A DNA stretch of 64,000 nt, from contig NZ_PDWQ01000001.1 in the NCBI RefSeq assembly GCF_010211745.1, forward strand, positions 692,501 to 756,500, read 5' to 3'. Positions 47,905-59,631 of the stretch are shown piece after piece. Made by a program: the position numbers and the translations under genes. The notes beneath the pieces were generated by a model. The model worked only from the letters and a program-made list of their open reading frames with translations, ran no database searches and was not told where the DNA came from. The stretch comes from Pseudoxanthomonas kalamensis DSM 18571. GTDB lineage: Bacteria > Pseudomonadota > Gammaproteobacteria > Xanthomonadales > Xanthomonadaceae. Every line of letters begins with the position of its first letter. Positions within the stretch are counted from its first letter, which is position 1.

Positions 47905-48681
47905 ATGAAAGAGAAAGAACAGATCGTCGAGAACTGGCTGCCACGCTATACCGGTGTGCCGCTGGACGGCTTCGGCCAGCACATCCTGCTGACCAATTTC
48001 GGCGGTTACCTGGACGCCTTTTCGCGCCTGACCGGCGCCGAGGTGGTCGGTCGCGACCGGCCGATGCCCAGCGCGACCTTCGACGGCATCACCATCATCA
48101 ACTTCGGCATGGGCAGTCCCAATGCGGCAACGATGATGGACCTGCTGTCGGCAGTGACGCCGAAGGCGGCGCTGTTCCTGGGCAAGTGCGGCGGCTTGAA
48201 GCGAAAGAACCAGCTCGGCGATCTGGTGCTGCCGATCGCGGCGATCCGCGGCGAAGGCACCAGCGACGACTACCTGCCGCCGCAGGTGCCGGCGCTGCCG
48301 GCGTTCGCGATGCAGCGGGTGATTTCGACCACCATCCGCGACCTCGACCACGACTACTGGACCGGCACGGTCTACACCACCAACCGCCGGGTGTGGGAGC
48401 ACGACGACGCGTTCAAGAAACGACTGCGACAGATGCGCTGCATGGCCATCGACATGGAGACGGCGACCATCTTCGCCGCCGGCTTCGCCAACCGCATTCC
48501 CTGCGGTGCGCTGCTGCTGGTGTCCGATCAGCCGATGATTCCGGAAGGGGTCAAGACCGAGGCGTCCGACGCCAAGGTCAGCGCGCAATATGTCGAGGAC
48601 CACATCACCATCGGCATCGAGGCGCTGAAGCTGATCCGGCGCAACGGCAAGTCGGTGCGGCATCTGCGGTTCGATGAGTGA
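47905..48681 (+). CDS. amn: AMP nucleosidase (short form)
   Basis: A 258-residue nucleoside-phosphorylase-superfamily protein. It contains ILLTNFGGYLDAFSR, INFGMGSPNAATMMDLLS, GKCGGLKRKNQLGDLVLP and MAIDMETATIFAAGFAN, the AMP-nucleosidase pattern for AMP hydrolysis to adenine and ribose-5-phosphate. It lacks the N-terminal regulatory domain of the ~480-residue E. coli Amn. GGAG lies 7 nt upstream. The stop overlaps the DUF924 start (GTGA). Confidence 0.9.
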   Translation: MKEKEQIVENWLPRYTGVPLDGFGQHILLTNFGGYLDAFSRLTGAEVVGRDRPMPSATFDGITIINFGMGSPNAATMMDLLSAVTPKAALFLGKCGGLKRKNQLGDLVLPIAAIRGEGTSDDYLPPQVPALPAFAMQRVISTTIRDLDHDYWTGTVYTTNRRVWEHDDAFKKRLRQMRCMAIDMETATIFAAGFANRIPCGALLLVSDQPMIPEGVKTEASDAKVSAQYVEDHITIGIEALKLIRRNGKSVRHLRFDE

Positions 48682-49229
48682 GCACGATGACGACGACGGA
48701 AGGCATCGGGAAAATCAACCGGTTCTGGCGCGAAGCCGGAGCCGGCAAGTGGTTCGGCGGCGGCGTGGCGTTCGATGCCGAATGCGAGCGCTTCCGCGAC
48801 GCGCACTTCGCCGCCGCGTGCGGCGAGTGCGAGCCGTGGCTTGACGATGCCGAGGGCGCGCTGGCGGTCCTGATCCTGCTCGACCAGATTCCACGCAACC
48901 TGTTCCGCGGCAGCGCGCATTCCTGGGCTGCCGACGGGCTGGCGCGACAGTACGCGCAACGCGTCATCGCCGCCGGTCTGGATGCCGGTATCGAGCCGGC
49001 GCTGCGATTGTTCTTCTACCTGCCGTACGAGCATTCCGAGGCGCTGGCCGATCAGGCGCGTTCGCTGCAGTTGTTCGCTGCGCTGGGCAATGCCGGGTAT
49101 CTGGATTACGCGCAGCGGCACTATGACGTCATCGAGCGTTTCGGTCGCTTCCCGCATCGCAATGCGGCGCTGGGCCGGGCGAACAGCCCGGACGAGCAGG
49201 CGTGGCTGGAGGCGGGTGGGGGATTCTGA
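48678..49229 (+). CDS. DUF924 family protein
   Basis: A 183-residue all-helical protein. The DUF924 core is clear: FWREAGAGKWFGGG, LAVLILLDQIPRNLFRGSAHSWAAD, FFYLPYEHSEALADQ and FPHRNAALGR. The biochemical function of the family is not established; the fold is TPR-like. GTG 48678 overlaps the amn stop; ATG 48687 is an alternative. It lies 6 bp before alkB and probably forms one operon. Confidence 0.92.
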   Translation: MSTMTTTEGIGKINRFWREAGAGKWFGGGVAFDAECERFRDAHFAAACGECEPWLDDAEGALAVLILLDQIPRNLFRGSAHSWAADGLARQYAQRVIAAGLDAGIEPALRLFFYLPYEHSEALADQARSLQLFAALGNAGYLDYAQRHYDVIERFGRFPHRNAALGRANSPDEQAWLEAGGGF

Positions 49230-49235
49230 GCCGAG

Positions 49236-49880
49236 ATGCACGCGGATCTGTTCGCACAAGTCATCGACGATGACGACCAAGTACTCGGCGAACAGGCACG
49301 CGTGCTGCGTGGTTTCGCCATCCTGCAGGCGGAGGCGCTGTTGTCGGCTGTGGACGAGGTTGTCGCCATCGCGCCGTTCCGCCAGCTGCGTACGCCGAGC
49401 GGCCTGATGTCGGTGGCGATGAGCAACTGCGGCGAGCGCGGATGGTGCAGCGATGCGTGCGGTTACCGCTACAGTGCGACCGATCCGGACAGCGGTCGTG
49501 CGTGGCCGGCGATGCCGCTGTCGCTGCGCGATCTCGCCTGCAGGGCGGCGCAGGCGGCGGGGTTCCCGGACTATCGGCCGGATGCCTGCCTGATCAATCG
49601 CTATCGACCCGGTACGCGGATGGGTCTGCACCAGGATCGCGACGAAGGCGACAAGATCGCACCGATCGTGTCGGTTTCGCTCGGCATTCCGGCGACCTTC
49701 CTGTTCGGCGGCCTGAAGCGCAACGACGCGATCCGGAGGATCGAGGTGCGTCACGGTGATGTCGCGGTCTGGGGCGGCGTGGATCGCCTGCGCTATCACG
49801 GCGTCGCGACAGTCAAGCGTGCCGTGCATCCGCTGCTCGGCGATCAGCGGATCAACCTGACCTTCCGCAAGACGCGCTGA
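49236..49880 (+). CDS. alkB: DNA oxidative demethylase AlkB
   Basis: A 214-residue Fe(II)/2-oxoglutarate dioxygenase that removes 1-methyladenine and 3-methylcytosine from DNA and RNA. The metal triad is visible in LHQDRDE (His and Asp) and RYHGV (His); the 2-oxoglutarate-binding RINLTFRKTR closes the protein. The substrate-lid region CSDACGYRYS is also typical. It is third in the amn-DUF924-alkB run. Confidence 0.95.
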   Translation: MHADLFAQVIDDDDQVLGEQARVLRGFAILQAEALLSAVDEVVAIAPFRQLRTPSGLMSVAMSNCGERGWCSDACGYRYSATDPDSGRAWPAMPLSLRDLACRAAQAAGFPDYRPDACLINRYRPGTRMGLHQDRDEGDKIAPIVSVSLGIPATFLFGGLKRNDAIRRIEVRHGDVAVWGGVDRLRYHGVATVKRAVHPLLGDQRINLTFRKTR

Positions 49881-49904
49881 GTCGCAGGCGTCGGTACTTA
49901 GTAC

Positions 49905-50834
49905 TCAATACTTGCCGATGCTGCCGTCGACCTGGTCGGACCAGGCGAGGATGCCACCGCTGACGTTGTAGACATCAGTGAAGCCGAGCGCACGGAATTC
50001 CTCGGCGGCGGTCTGGCTGCGCGCGCCGCTGCGACACAGAAAGGCCAGAGGAGTGTCCTTGGGCAGGGCTTCCAGTTCGGCACGGTCGTTGCCGTCGAAG
50101 GTACGGAACGGCACCTGCACCGCGGCGATGGTGCGTTCCTCGGGCGGACGGACGTCGATCAACACCAGTTCGCCGTTACGTGCTCGGGCATCTGCGTCCT
50201 GTACCGACATCGCCTGCACCGGCTTGGGCGCATTGGGGTTGTCGATGGCCAGGCCCTTGCCGCGGATATCGTCGATCCAGTCGATGGTGATGCCTTCGGC
50301 GCGGCGCGCGCTGGTCAAGTCGAACTGCACGCGCACGCCGTTGGATTCGCTGGCGATGGCGTTGGGGTCGTGGCGGGCGATCTGGAAGTTGGGCTGGAAG
50401 GCGGTGTTGATCGACAACGCCAGCGCGGCACCGGGGCCGGCATCGGCCAGCGCCTGCTTGAGCATGTCGGCGGCGGCCGGAGTGACGGTAATGACAGGCG
50501 GCGTGCGGTCGGGCATCGGCACGCCGAGCAGGCTGGCCAGTTCACCGGAGGCGGTCATCTGCTCGATGATATCGCTGCCGCCGACCAGTTCGCCGTCCAC
50601 GTACAGCTGCGGGATGGTCGGCCAGTCGCCATAGGCCTTGATGCCTTCGCGGATTTCCGCATCGGCCAGCACGTTGACATGGGCGTAGTCCGCGCCCAGC
50701 GAATCCAGCGCGCCGGCGGCCTTGGCCGAGAAGCCGCATTGCGGCATCGAGGGCTGACCCTTCATGAACAGCACCACGCGGTTGGACTGCAGCAGGGATT
50801 CGATGCGCGAACGCAGGGCGGGGTCGAGGGACAT
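49905..50834 (-). CDS. Glutaredoxin / HesB-like / rhodanese fusion protein
   Basis: A 309-residue cytoplasmic protein with three domains. Residues ~1-105 are a monothiol CGFS glutaredoxin (PQCGFSAKA, WPTIPQLYVDGELVGGSDI) of the [2Fe-2S]-carrier Grx4/GrxD type. Residues ~112-195 resemble an A-type/HesB scaffold but without its cluster cysteines. Residues ~207-309 are a rhodanese with catalytic Cys in FLCRSGARS. The combination suggests handling of sulphur and Fe-S clusters in one chain. It is convergent with alkB. Confidence 0.9.
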   Translation of the reverse strand: MSLDPALRSRIESLLQSNRVVLFMKGQPSMPQCGFSAKAAGALDSLGADYAHVNVLADAEIREGIKAYGDWPTIPQLYVDGELVGGSDIIEQMTASGELASLLGVPMPDRTPPVITVTPAAADMLKQALADAGPGAALALSINTAFQPNFQIARHDPNAIASESNGVRVQFDLTSARRAEGITIDWIDDIRGKGLAIDNPNAPKPVQAMSVQDADARARNGELVLIDVRPPEERTIAAVQVPFRTFDGNDRAELEALPKDTPLAFLCRSGARSQTAAEEFRALGFTDVYNVSGGILAWSDQVDGSIGKY

Positions 50835-50934
50835 CGGCGGATTCCGGGGGATTTCGAGGCCCGCAGTTTACGCCTGCCCGTCGTAGGCTGCCGTAACGGC
50901 AGGGCAACGCAGTGTCGCCGCAGCGCGTTCCGGG

Positions 50935-51573
50935 CTATTCCGGCATGGCGCGCACGGCCGGCAGGGCCAGTCGCGCCCATTCGGCGTACATCGCCGCCGA
51001 GGGGTGCAGGCCATCGGCGGCCAGCATGTTCGGCTCGGCGCCGTGCGCGCGGCTGACCGCGGTGATGTCGACGAATACGACGCCGCGATCGGCGCAGATG
51101 TCGTGCGCGGCGGCGTTGAAGGCGTCGATCTCGGCTGCGATCCGGCGTCGGCTGCGCAGTTCGCGGCCGGCGAACGGGGTCACGCCCCAGTCGGGAATCG
51201 ACAGCACCAGCACCCGGTCCGGTCGCCGCCCTGCGTAGCCGATGGCGCGCGCCAGCAGTTCGGCAAATTGATGGCGGTATTCGTCGAGGTCGCGGCCGCG
51301 GTACTGGTTGTTGACCCCGATCAGCAGGCTGATCAGGCCGTATTCGCCGACCGGTTCGACGGCATCGAGCGCAGTCGCCAGTTCGTCGGTGGTCCAGCCG
51401 GTGGTGGCGATGATGCGCGGTTCGGCCACGGCAATGCCTTCGGCAGCCAAGGCGCGCACCAGCTGCACTGGCCAGCGTCCGTGCGGCTCGACGCCTTCGC
51501 CGATGGTGTAGGAATCGCCGAGGGCGAGGTAGCCCGGCAGCGATTCGCCGGGTGACTTGCTGTCTCGGGTCAC
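50935..51573 (-). CDS. SGNH/GDSL-family hydrolase
   Basis: A 212-residue esterase-like protein. Block I is YLALGDSYTIGEG (nucleophile Ser), block III LLIGVNNQYRG (Asn), and block V ADGLHPSAAMYAEWA (Asp and His). No signal peptide is seen, so it is likely cytoplasmic. The GTG at 51573 overlaps the upstream aminotransferase stop by 4 bp (GTGA), indicating coupling. Substrate is unknown. Confidence 0.88.
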   Translation of the reverse strand: MTRDSKSPGESLPGYLALGDSYTIGEGVEPHGRWPVQLVRALAAEGIAVAEPRIIATTGWTTDELATALDAVEPVGEYGLISLLIGVNNQYRGRDLDEYRHQFAELLARAIGYAGRRPDRVLVLSIPDWGVTPFAGRELRSRRRIAAEIDAFNAAAHDICADRGVVFVDITAVSRAHGAEPNMLAADGLHPSAAMYAEWARLALPAVRAMPE

Positions 51574-52859
51574 GCCGCCGATTTCGCCTTCGACTTCATC
51601 GGCACCACCTTGGTGGCGGCCTCGGCGCGGCGCGACAGGGCGCGGTCGATGCGGGCGAACACTTCGCGCATGGCGTCCGCTTCCGGCAGCAGGGTGATGC
51701 GGAAATGGTGGCGGTACGGCACGTTGAAGCTGGAGCCGGGCACGATCAGCACGCTTTCGTTGTTCATCAGGTCCAGGGCGAAGTCGTGGTCGTCGAAGCC
51801 TTTGGCCGCCGGGCCGACCACGGCCGGGAAGGCGTACAGCGCACCGGCCGGCGCGACCAGCTGCAGGTGTTCGCTGGCGCCGCAGGCCTCGATCACGGCG
51901 CGGCGGGTTTCGTACAGGCGCCCGCCCGGCGAGCACAGCGCGCTGATGGTGTCCGGGCCGTTGACCGCCGCTTCGACCGCGTATTGCCCCGGTACGTTGG
52001 CGCACAGGCGCAGGGCGCCGAGCAGGTCCATCGCGTGGTGCAGCTCGCCGATCCGGTCCCAGGTGCCGGACAGCAGCGCCCAGCCGACCCGCCAGCCGCA
52101 GGCGCGGTGGACTTTGCTCAGGCCGCTGAAGGTCAGGCAGGGAACGTCGCCGGCCAGCGGCGCCAGCGGCACGAATTCGCTGTCGTCGTACAGCACTTGG
52201 TCGTAGATCTCGTCGACCATCAGCAGCAGCTGATGCTTGGCGGCGATGGCGACGATCCGTTCCAGCAACTCGCGCGGATAGGCGGCGCCGGTCGGGTTGT
52301 TGGGGTTGATCAACACGATGGCGCGGGTGCGATGCGACACGCGTGCTTCGATCTGCGCCGGATCGGGCAGGAAGCCGTTTTCGGGGTCGCAGCTGTAATA
52401 GACCGGGCGGCCGTCGTTTAGGATGGTCGCCGCGGACCACAGCGGGTAATCGGGCGAGGGCAGCAGGACTTCGTCGCCGGGGTTCAGCAGCGCGCGCAGC
52501 GACAGGTCGATCAGCTCGCTGACGCCGTTGCCGATGAAGACCCGTTCCGGCACCGCGTCCGGCGCGCCGCGGCGGGCGTAGTAGGCGGCGATGGCCTCGC
52601 GCGCTTCCGGCAGGCCCTGCTGGTGGGTGTAGGGGTCGGTGCGTCCCATGTCGTCGGCGATCGCGCGCTGCAGGTGCTCGGGCGCGCGGAAGCCGAAATT
52701 GCCCGGGTTGCCGATGTTCAGCTTGATCAGCTTGCGGCCACTGGCCTCCAGCTCGCGGGCGCGCTTGGCCAGTTCGCCACGGATTTCGTAGCGGACCTCG
52801 GACAGGCGCTCGCGGACGGCGAGCGAGGCTTGCGATGGATCGGGTGGCAGCGGGGACAT
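51570..52859 (-). CDS. alaA: Pyridoxal-phosphate aminotransferase, AlaA type
   Basis: A 429-residue class I/II aminotransferase. Signatures include NIGNPGNFGFRAPEHL, NPNNPTGAAYP, DEIYDQVLYDD and the PLP lysine in FSGLSKVHRACGWRVGW. These features match the AlaA glutamate-pyruvate (alanine) transaminase subgroup. ATG 52859 gives the family N-terminus. It is divergent from rsgA and first in an operon with the SGNH hydrolase. Confidence 0.88.
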   Translation of the reverse strand: MSPLPPDPSQASLAVRERLSEVRYEIRGELAKRARELEASGRKLIKLNIGNPGNFGFRAPEHLQRAIADDMGRTDPYTHQQGLPEAREAIAAYYARRGAPDAVPERVFIGNGVSELIDLSLRALLNPGDEVLLPSPDYPLWSAATILNDGRPVYYSCDPENGFLPDPAQIEARVSHRTRAIVLINPNNPTGAAYPRELLERIVAIAAKHQLLLMVDEIYDQVLYDDSEFVPLAPLAGDVPCLTFSGLSKVHRACGWRVGWALLSGTWDRIGELHHAMDLLGALRLCANVPGQYAVEAAVNGPDTISALCSPGGRLYETRRAVIEACGASEHLQLVAPAGALYAFPAVVGPAAKGFDDHDFALDLMNNESVLIVPGSSFNVPYRHHFRITLLPEADAMREVFARIDRALSRRAEAATKVVPMKSKAKSAA

Positions 52860-52943
52860 GGCGACCCTGGCGGGAAAACGCTGAACAGGCGGCCGATGAT
52901 AGCGAACATTCGCCTTCCGGTACGGTTTGCCTGCATCCGACAT

Positions 52944-52949
52944 TAGAAT
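52944..52949 (+). promoter_or_regulatory. -10 element placing the rsgA start codon at the likely +1
   Basis: TAGAAT lies 6 bp before the rsgA ATG (52956) and no Shine-Dalgarno sequence intervenes. Transcription from this element would begin at or next to the A of ATG, giving a leaderless mRNA. A good -35 at standard spacing is not seen. Confidence 0.4.
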
Positions 52950-52955
52950 CGGTAC

Positions 52956-54071
52956 ATGACTTCGAACGCCGTGGATTTCGCCGTATTGCACCGCATCGGC
53001 TGGCCTGCTGCCGGCGAGGCGGAAGAGCCTGCCTGGAGTGAACTGCTGGCTGCCCATCCACAGGCGCGCCCGGCGCGGGTGGTCGAACAGCACCGCAGCG
53101 GCTACGTGGTCGCCGATGCCCCGGGCGTCGCCCTGCGCGCCGAATCGCCGCCGGAATGGTTGCGCCGACCGGCCTTCCGCAAGGGCGAGGCGCCGATGCA
53201 CGAGCGCGCCGCGGTCGGCGACTGGGTGCTGCTGGAGGACGTCCGCATCGTCGCCCTGCTGCCGCGGCATAGCGTGATCAAGCGCGGCGCCGCCGGCGAG
53301 CACTACCAGCAGCAGGTGATCGCGGCCAACATCGACACCGTGTTCGTGGTCTGCGGCCTGGACGAGGATTTCAATCCGCGGCGGATCGAACGCTACCTGC
53401 TGCTGGTCGGTGGTGGCGGCGCCGAACCGGTGGTGGTACTGACCAAGGCCGATCGCGGCGCCGATGTCGAGGCGGCGCTGGCGGGACTGGCCGACATTGC
53501 CGCACAAGGCGTGCCGGTGCTGGCGGTCAATGCCAAGGACCGCGACAGCGTGACCGCGCTCGATCCCTGGTTGGGCCCCGGCCGCAGCGTGGTGCTGGTC
53601 GGCTCGTCCGGTGCCGGCAAGTCGACCCTGGCCAATACCCTGCTGGGCGAGCAGAAGATGAAGACCGGCAAGGTGCGCGAATCGGATTCCCGTGGCCGCC
53701 ACACCACCACCCACCGCGCGTTGATCGCGCTGCCGGGTGGCGCCTGCCTGATCGACACACCGGGGATGCGCGAGCTGAAACCGACCGGCGAGGAGGACCT
53801 GGCCGAAGGCGGTTTCGCCGACATCGAGGCGCTGGCGCGGGAATGCCGCTTCCGCGACTGTTCGCACCGGCAGGAGCCCGGTTGCGCGCTGCGTGCGGCC
53901 GTCGAGCGCGGCGAACTGGATCCGGCACGGCTGCAGAACTACCTGAAGCTGGAAGACGAGGTGGCCGGCGCAGCCGATCGCCTGGCCACCCGACTGGCGC
54001 AGAAGGCGCAGGCGCGCACCCAGGGGAAGGCGCTCAACAAGCGCCTGGACGAGAAATACGGCAAGCACTGA
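52956..54071 (+). CDS. rsgA: Ribosome small-subunit GTPase RsgA
   Basis: A 371-residue circularly permuted GTPase that checks late 30S maturation. An N-terminal OB-fold (residues ~25-115) is followed by G4 LTKADR, then G1 GSSGAGKST, switch RGRHTTTH and G3 DTPGMRE, in the permuted order. The C-terminal zinc knuckle is CRFRDCSHRQEPGC. Length is normal. The start has no ribosome-binding site and may be read from a leaderless transcript. Confidence 0.96.
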   Translation: MTSNAVDFAVLHRIGWPAAGEAEEPAWSELLAAHPQARPARVVEQHRSGYVVADAPGVALRAESPPEWLRRPAFRKGEAPMHERAAVGDWVLLEDVRIVALLPRHSVIKRGAAGEHYQQQVIAANIDTVFVVCGLDEDFNPRRIERYLLLVGGGGAEPVVVLTKADRGADVEAALAGLADIAAQGVPVLAVNAKDRDSVTALDPWLGPGRSVVLVGSSGAGKSTLANTLLGEQKMKTGKVRESDSRGRHTTTHRALIALPGGACLIDTPGMRELKPTGEEDLAEGGFADIEALARECRFRDCSHRQEPGCALRAAVERGELDPARLQNYLKLEDEVAGAADRLATRLAQKAQARTQGKALNKRLDEKYGKH

Positions 54072-54078
54072 GCAGCAG

Positions 54079-55323
54079 ATGCCCCAGGACATGGACATCG
54101 CCCGCCACGCCGTGCTGGACGCCCGTCTGGTGCAGGCCGTACGCGGCATCCGCCTGCTCGGCCTGAGCAGCTGGCCGGCCGGGCAGCAGGAACCGTTTCT
54201 GGAAAGCGTGCGCCGCGGGCAGCCACGACTGCCGGTGATCGAGTACCCGCACCACGATTTCGGCGATGCCCGCCGTGAGCTTGGCGAGATCGCGACGGCG
54301 GCCGATCCGGCGCATCCGCTGGGCAATTATCTGCAGGAATCGGTCCGCAGCTGGGACCTGGCCGCGCGCCTGCTGGAATCGCTGGGCAGTGCGCGGGCGG
54401 GGGAATTGTCGATCGAACTGTTCGGCCGTCCCGACCAGCCGCTGCCGGGCGACGGCCCGACCACGCGCGAGGCGGCGCGGCACTTCATCGGCATCGCCGA
54501 CGAGCTGGATCATGAATTGCTGGCGCCGGAAGAACAGGTGCCGGTCTCGGCCACCGCGTTGCAATTGCAGTTGCAGGGCGATCTGGACGATTTCTTCGAC
54601 GGCCGCGTGGTGACGGTGGAACTGGACTCCGAGCTGCTGGCCAAGGCCGCCGCCGGCGCCACTCGCATCCGCCTGCGCCAGGGTGCCGCGTTCGGTGACT
54701 ACGATCGCCGCCAGTTGTTCAATCACGAGGCGCTGGTGCATTCGCTGACCGCGCTGAACGGCCGCGAGCAGGCCGTGCTGCCGAGCCTGGCGCTGTCCTC
54801 GCCGCGGGTCACCGAGACCCAGGAGGGGCTGGCGACCTTCGCCGAGCAGATCACCGGCAGCATCGACATCGAGCGGATGAAGCGGATCAGTCTGCGCACC
54901 GAGGCGGTTGCGATGGCGCTGGAAGGTGCCGACTTCGTCGAGGTGTTCCGCTACTTCGTCGGCGAAGGGCAGAATGAAGTGGAGAGCTTTTCCTCGGCCC
55001 AGCGCGTGTTCCGTGGGGTGCCGGTGTCCGGCGGCGCGGCCTTCACCAAGGACGCGACCTATCTGCGCGGCCTGGTCCGCGTGCATACCTTCTTCCGCCA
55101 GTCGCTGCAGCACGAGCGCCTGCCGCATTGTCGCTGGCTGTTCGCCGGCAAGATGACCCTGGACGACCTGCACGGATTCGCGCCGCTGTTCGAAACCGGG
55201 GTGCTGGTCGCACCGCGCTGGCTGCCCGAATGGGTCGAACGCGCCAGCGGTCTGGCCGGCATGCTGGCGTTCTCGCTGTTCGCCAATCGCATCCGGATGG
55301 ACCGGCTGACGGCCATCGAATAG
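54079..55323 (+). CDS. DUF1704 (QEGLA-motif) putative zinc peptidase
   Basis: A 414-residue protein annotated in other genomes as flavohemoglobin-expression-modulating QEGLA motif protein. The QEGLA motif starts at residue 248. The HExxxH motif NHEALVH (His216) matches the metal site of the eukaryotic MATCAP tyrosine carboxypeptidases in the same family, so a metallopeptidase role is likely. Its bacterial substrate is unknown. It starts 7 bp after rsgA and is probably cotranscribed. Confidence 0.85.
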   Translation: MPQDMDIARHAVLDARLVQAVRGIRLLGLSSWPAGQQEPFLESVRRGQPRLPVIEYPHHDFGDARRELGEIATAADPAHPLGNYLQESVRSWDLAARLLESLGSARAGELSIELFGRPDQPLPGDGPTTREAARHFIGIADELDHELLAPEEQVPVSATALQLQLQGDLDDFFDGRVVTVELDSELLAKAAAGATRIRLRQGAAFGDYDRRQLFNHEALVHSLTALNGREQAVLPSLALSSPRVTETQEGLATFAEQITGSIDIERMKRISLRTEAVAMALEGADFVEVFRYFVGEGQNEVESFSSAQRVFRGVPVSGGAAFTKDATYLRGLVRVHTFFRQSLQHERLPHCRWLFAGKMTLDDLHGFAPLFETGVLVAPRWLPEWVERASGLAGMLAFSLFANRIRMDRLTAIE

Positions 55324-55400
55324 CGGCAGGGCATCGATGGCGGGTTGCGGGCGTGCTGTCCGCGGCGGCACCATGCGCGAAGCCGAACCGGAGCTGTTGC

Positions 55401-56759
55401 GTGCATCACAATCAAAATCCCCGGCCCGAACCGGCGCGAAAGACCCCCCTGTATCGGCAGTTGTATTTCCAGGTGGTGGTGGCCATCGCGCTGGGCGCCC
55501 TGCTGGGGCATTTCTGGCCCGGACTGGCCGAATCGATGAAGCCGCTGGGCGATGCCTTCATCAAGCTGGTCAAGATGATCATCGCGCCGGTGATCTTCCT
55601 GACCATCGTCACCGGAATCGCCGGCATGACCCACCTGCGCACGGTGGGCCGGGTATTCGCCAAGGCGATGGTCTACTTCCTGTTCTTCTCGACCCTGGCG
55701 CTGGTGGTCGGGTTGCTGGTCGCGCACACTGTCCAGCCCGGCGCTGGCATGAACATCGATCCCGCCGACCTGGACCAGACCGCGGTACAGGGCTACGTGC
55801 AGAAATCGCACGAGCTGACCCTGGTCGGCTTTGCGCTGGACATCATCCCGAAGACCCTGCTCAGTCCGTTCGTCGGCGACAACATCCTGCAGGTGCTGTT
55901 CGTCTCGATCCTGTTCGGCCTGTCGCTGGCACTGGTCGGCGAACGCGGCAAGCCGGTGCAGAACCTGCTGGAAGCGCTGGTGGCCCCGGTGTTCCAGCTG
56001 GTGCATCTGCTGATGCGTGCGGCGCCGATCGGTGCCTTCGGCGCGATCGCCTTCACCATCGGCAAGTACGGACTGGGTGCCCTGGCCAACCTCGCCTGGC
56101 TGGTCGGATCGTTCTACCTGACCTCGCTGCTGTTCGTGCTGGTCATCCTCGGCACGGTATCGTGGGCCTGCGGTTTCTCGATCCTGCGCCTGATCCGCTA
56201 CCTGAAGGCCGAACTGCTGCTGGTGCTGGGGACTTCGTCGTCGGAGTCGGCGCTGCCGTCGCTGATGGAGAAGATGCAGCGCGCCGGCTGTTCCAAGTCG
56301 GTGGTCGGGCTGGTGGTGCCGACCGGCTATTCGTTCAACCTGGACGGCACCAACATCTACATGACCCTGGCGGCGCTGTTCATCGCCCAGGCCACTAATA
56401 CCGAACTGACCCTGGGCCACCAGATCGCCCTGCTGCTGGTGGCGATGCTGAGCTCCAAGGGCGCCGCCGGCGTGACTGGGGCCGGCTTCATCACCCTGGC
56501 CGCCACCCTGGCGGTGGTGCCGGAAGTGCCGGTGGCCGGCATGGCGCTGATCCTGGGCGTGGACCGCTTCATGAGTGAATGCCGTTCGCTGACCAACTTC
56601 ATCGGCAACGCCGTGGCCACCGTGGTGGTCGCGCGCTGGGAAGGCGAACTGGATCGCGAGGCGTTGGCGCAGGCCCTGCATGGTGTGCCGCGTACGCTGG
56701 CCGCCGCACCGGACCCGGCGGCCGGGCCGGGCGATCCGGTTCGATTGACCTCGGACTAG
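55401..56759 (+). CDS. dctA: C4-dicarboxylate:cation symporter DctA
   Basis: A 452-residue DAACS-family carrier for succinate, fumarate and malate. Hallmarks are [24 protein letters not shown], the serine-rich hairpin [35 protein letters not shown], and the HP2 region [23 protein letters not shown] 55401 was chosen because GGAG lies 7 nt upstream and the family N-terminus begins there. maeB follows 130 bp downstream on the same strand, linking malate uptake to its decarboxylation. Confidence 0.94.
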   Translation: MHHNQNPRPEPARKTPLYRQLYFQVVVAIALGALLGHFWPGLAESMKPLGDAFIKLVKMIIAPVIFLTIVTGIAGMTHLRTVGRVFAKAMVYFLFFSTLALVVGLLVAHTVQPGAGMNIDPADLDQTAVQGYVQKSHELTLVGFALDIIPKTLLSPFVGDNILQVLFVSILFGLSLALVGERGKPVQNLLEALVAPVFQLVHLLMRAAPIGAFGAIAFTIGKYGLGALANLAWLVGSFYLTSLLFVLVILGTVSWACGFSILRLIRYLKAELLLVLGTSSSESALPSLMEKMQRAGCSKSVVGLVVPTGYSFNLDGTNIYMTLAALFIAQATNTELTLGHQIALLLVAMLSSKGAAGVTGAGFITLAATLAVVPEVPVAGMALILGVDRFMSECRSLTNFIGNAVATVVVARWEGELDREALAQALHGVPRTLAAAPDPAAGPGDPVRLTSD

Positions 56760-56786
56760 ATCCGTCACGGTCGACCCGGAAGTCGA

Positions 56787-56802
56787 GCGGCAAATTTGCC
56801 GC
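56787..56802. promoter_or_regulatory. 16-bp perfect palindrome between dctA and maeB
   Basis: GCGGCAAATTTGCCGC is its own reverse complement and lies 88 bp before maeB. No T tract follows, so a terminator is less likely than an operator. A TAGAAT -10-like element follows at 56844-56849. The binding protein is unknown. Confidence 0.4.
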
Positions 56803-56889
56803 AGTGCCGCAATCACGACGGCACGAGTCGCGAATGGAGCAGGTAGAATCCGGGCTCCTTCGCCTTTTCCCACGGCTTTCGGCTCCGCA

Positions 56890-59187
<2,298 letters not shown>

Positions 59188-59203
59188 GCGCAACGGGGAT
59201 GGG

Positions 59204-59605
59204 TCAGGATCTGGATCCAGCCTCCGGATCGCCGTCCTGGCCCAGGATCTGCCGCTGCACTGCGTCCAGGTAGGCGTCCAGCTCCTCGGTCGAGGCGAAC
59301 ACTACCTCGGGCGGCACCGCCTGCACCAGTTCGATCACCCGCCGCACCTGTTCCTGCGGATGCACCACCACCAGCCGGCCGCCGAACAGGTTCATGATCT
59401 TGCGCGTCTTCAGGATCGAGCGCACGCCGGCGCTGCTGATGTATTCCAGCCGGGCCAAATCCATCACCAGGGTCTGCGGGCGTTCGGCCAGCAGCGGCTC
59501 CAGCCGGGCGTCCAGCGATTCGTGGGTCAGCGTGTCCAGCCGCCCGTCCAGGGTCACGTACTGGTTGCCGTTCACTGGCGGGTAGATTTCGATCTGCAGG
59601 CTCAT
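59204..59605 (-). CDS. STAS-domain anti-sigma-factor antagonist (second copy)
   Basis: A 133-residue SpoIIAA/RsbV-like protein. The phosphoacceptor serine is in YISSAGVRSILK. In partner switching, its unphosphorylated form would bind the RsbW-like protein. A C-terminal extension (STEELDAYLDAVQRQIL) is shared with the next STAS protein. It is last in the phosphatase-kinase-STAS-STAS operon; 26 bp separate the two STAS genes. Confidence 0.9.
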   Translation of the reverse strand: MSLQIEIYPPVNGNQYVTLDGRLDTLTHESLDARLEPLLAERPQTLVMDLARLEYISSAGVRSILKTRKIMNLFGGRLVVVHPQEQVRRVIELVQAVPPEVVFASTEELDAYLDAVQRQILGQDGDPEAGSRS

Positions 59606-59631
59606 CAGGCCGGATTCCTTGCGTTTCCGTG

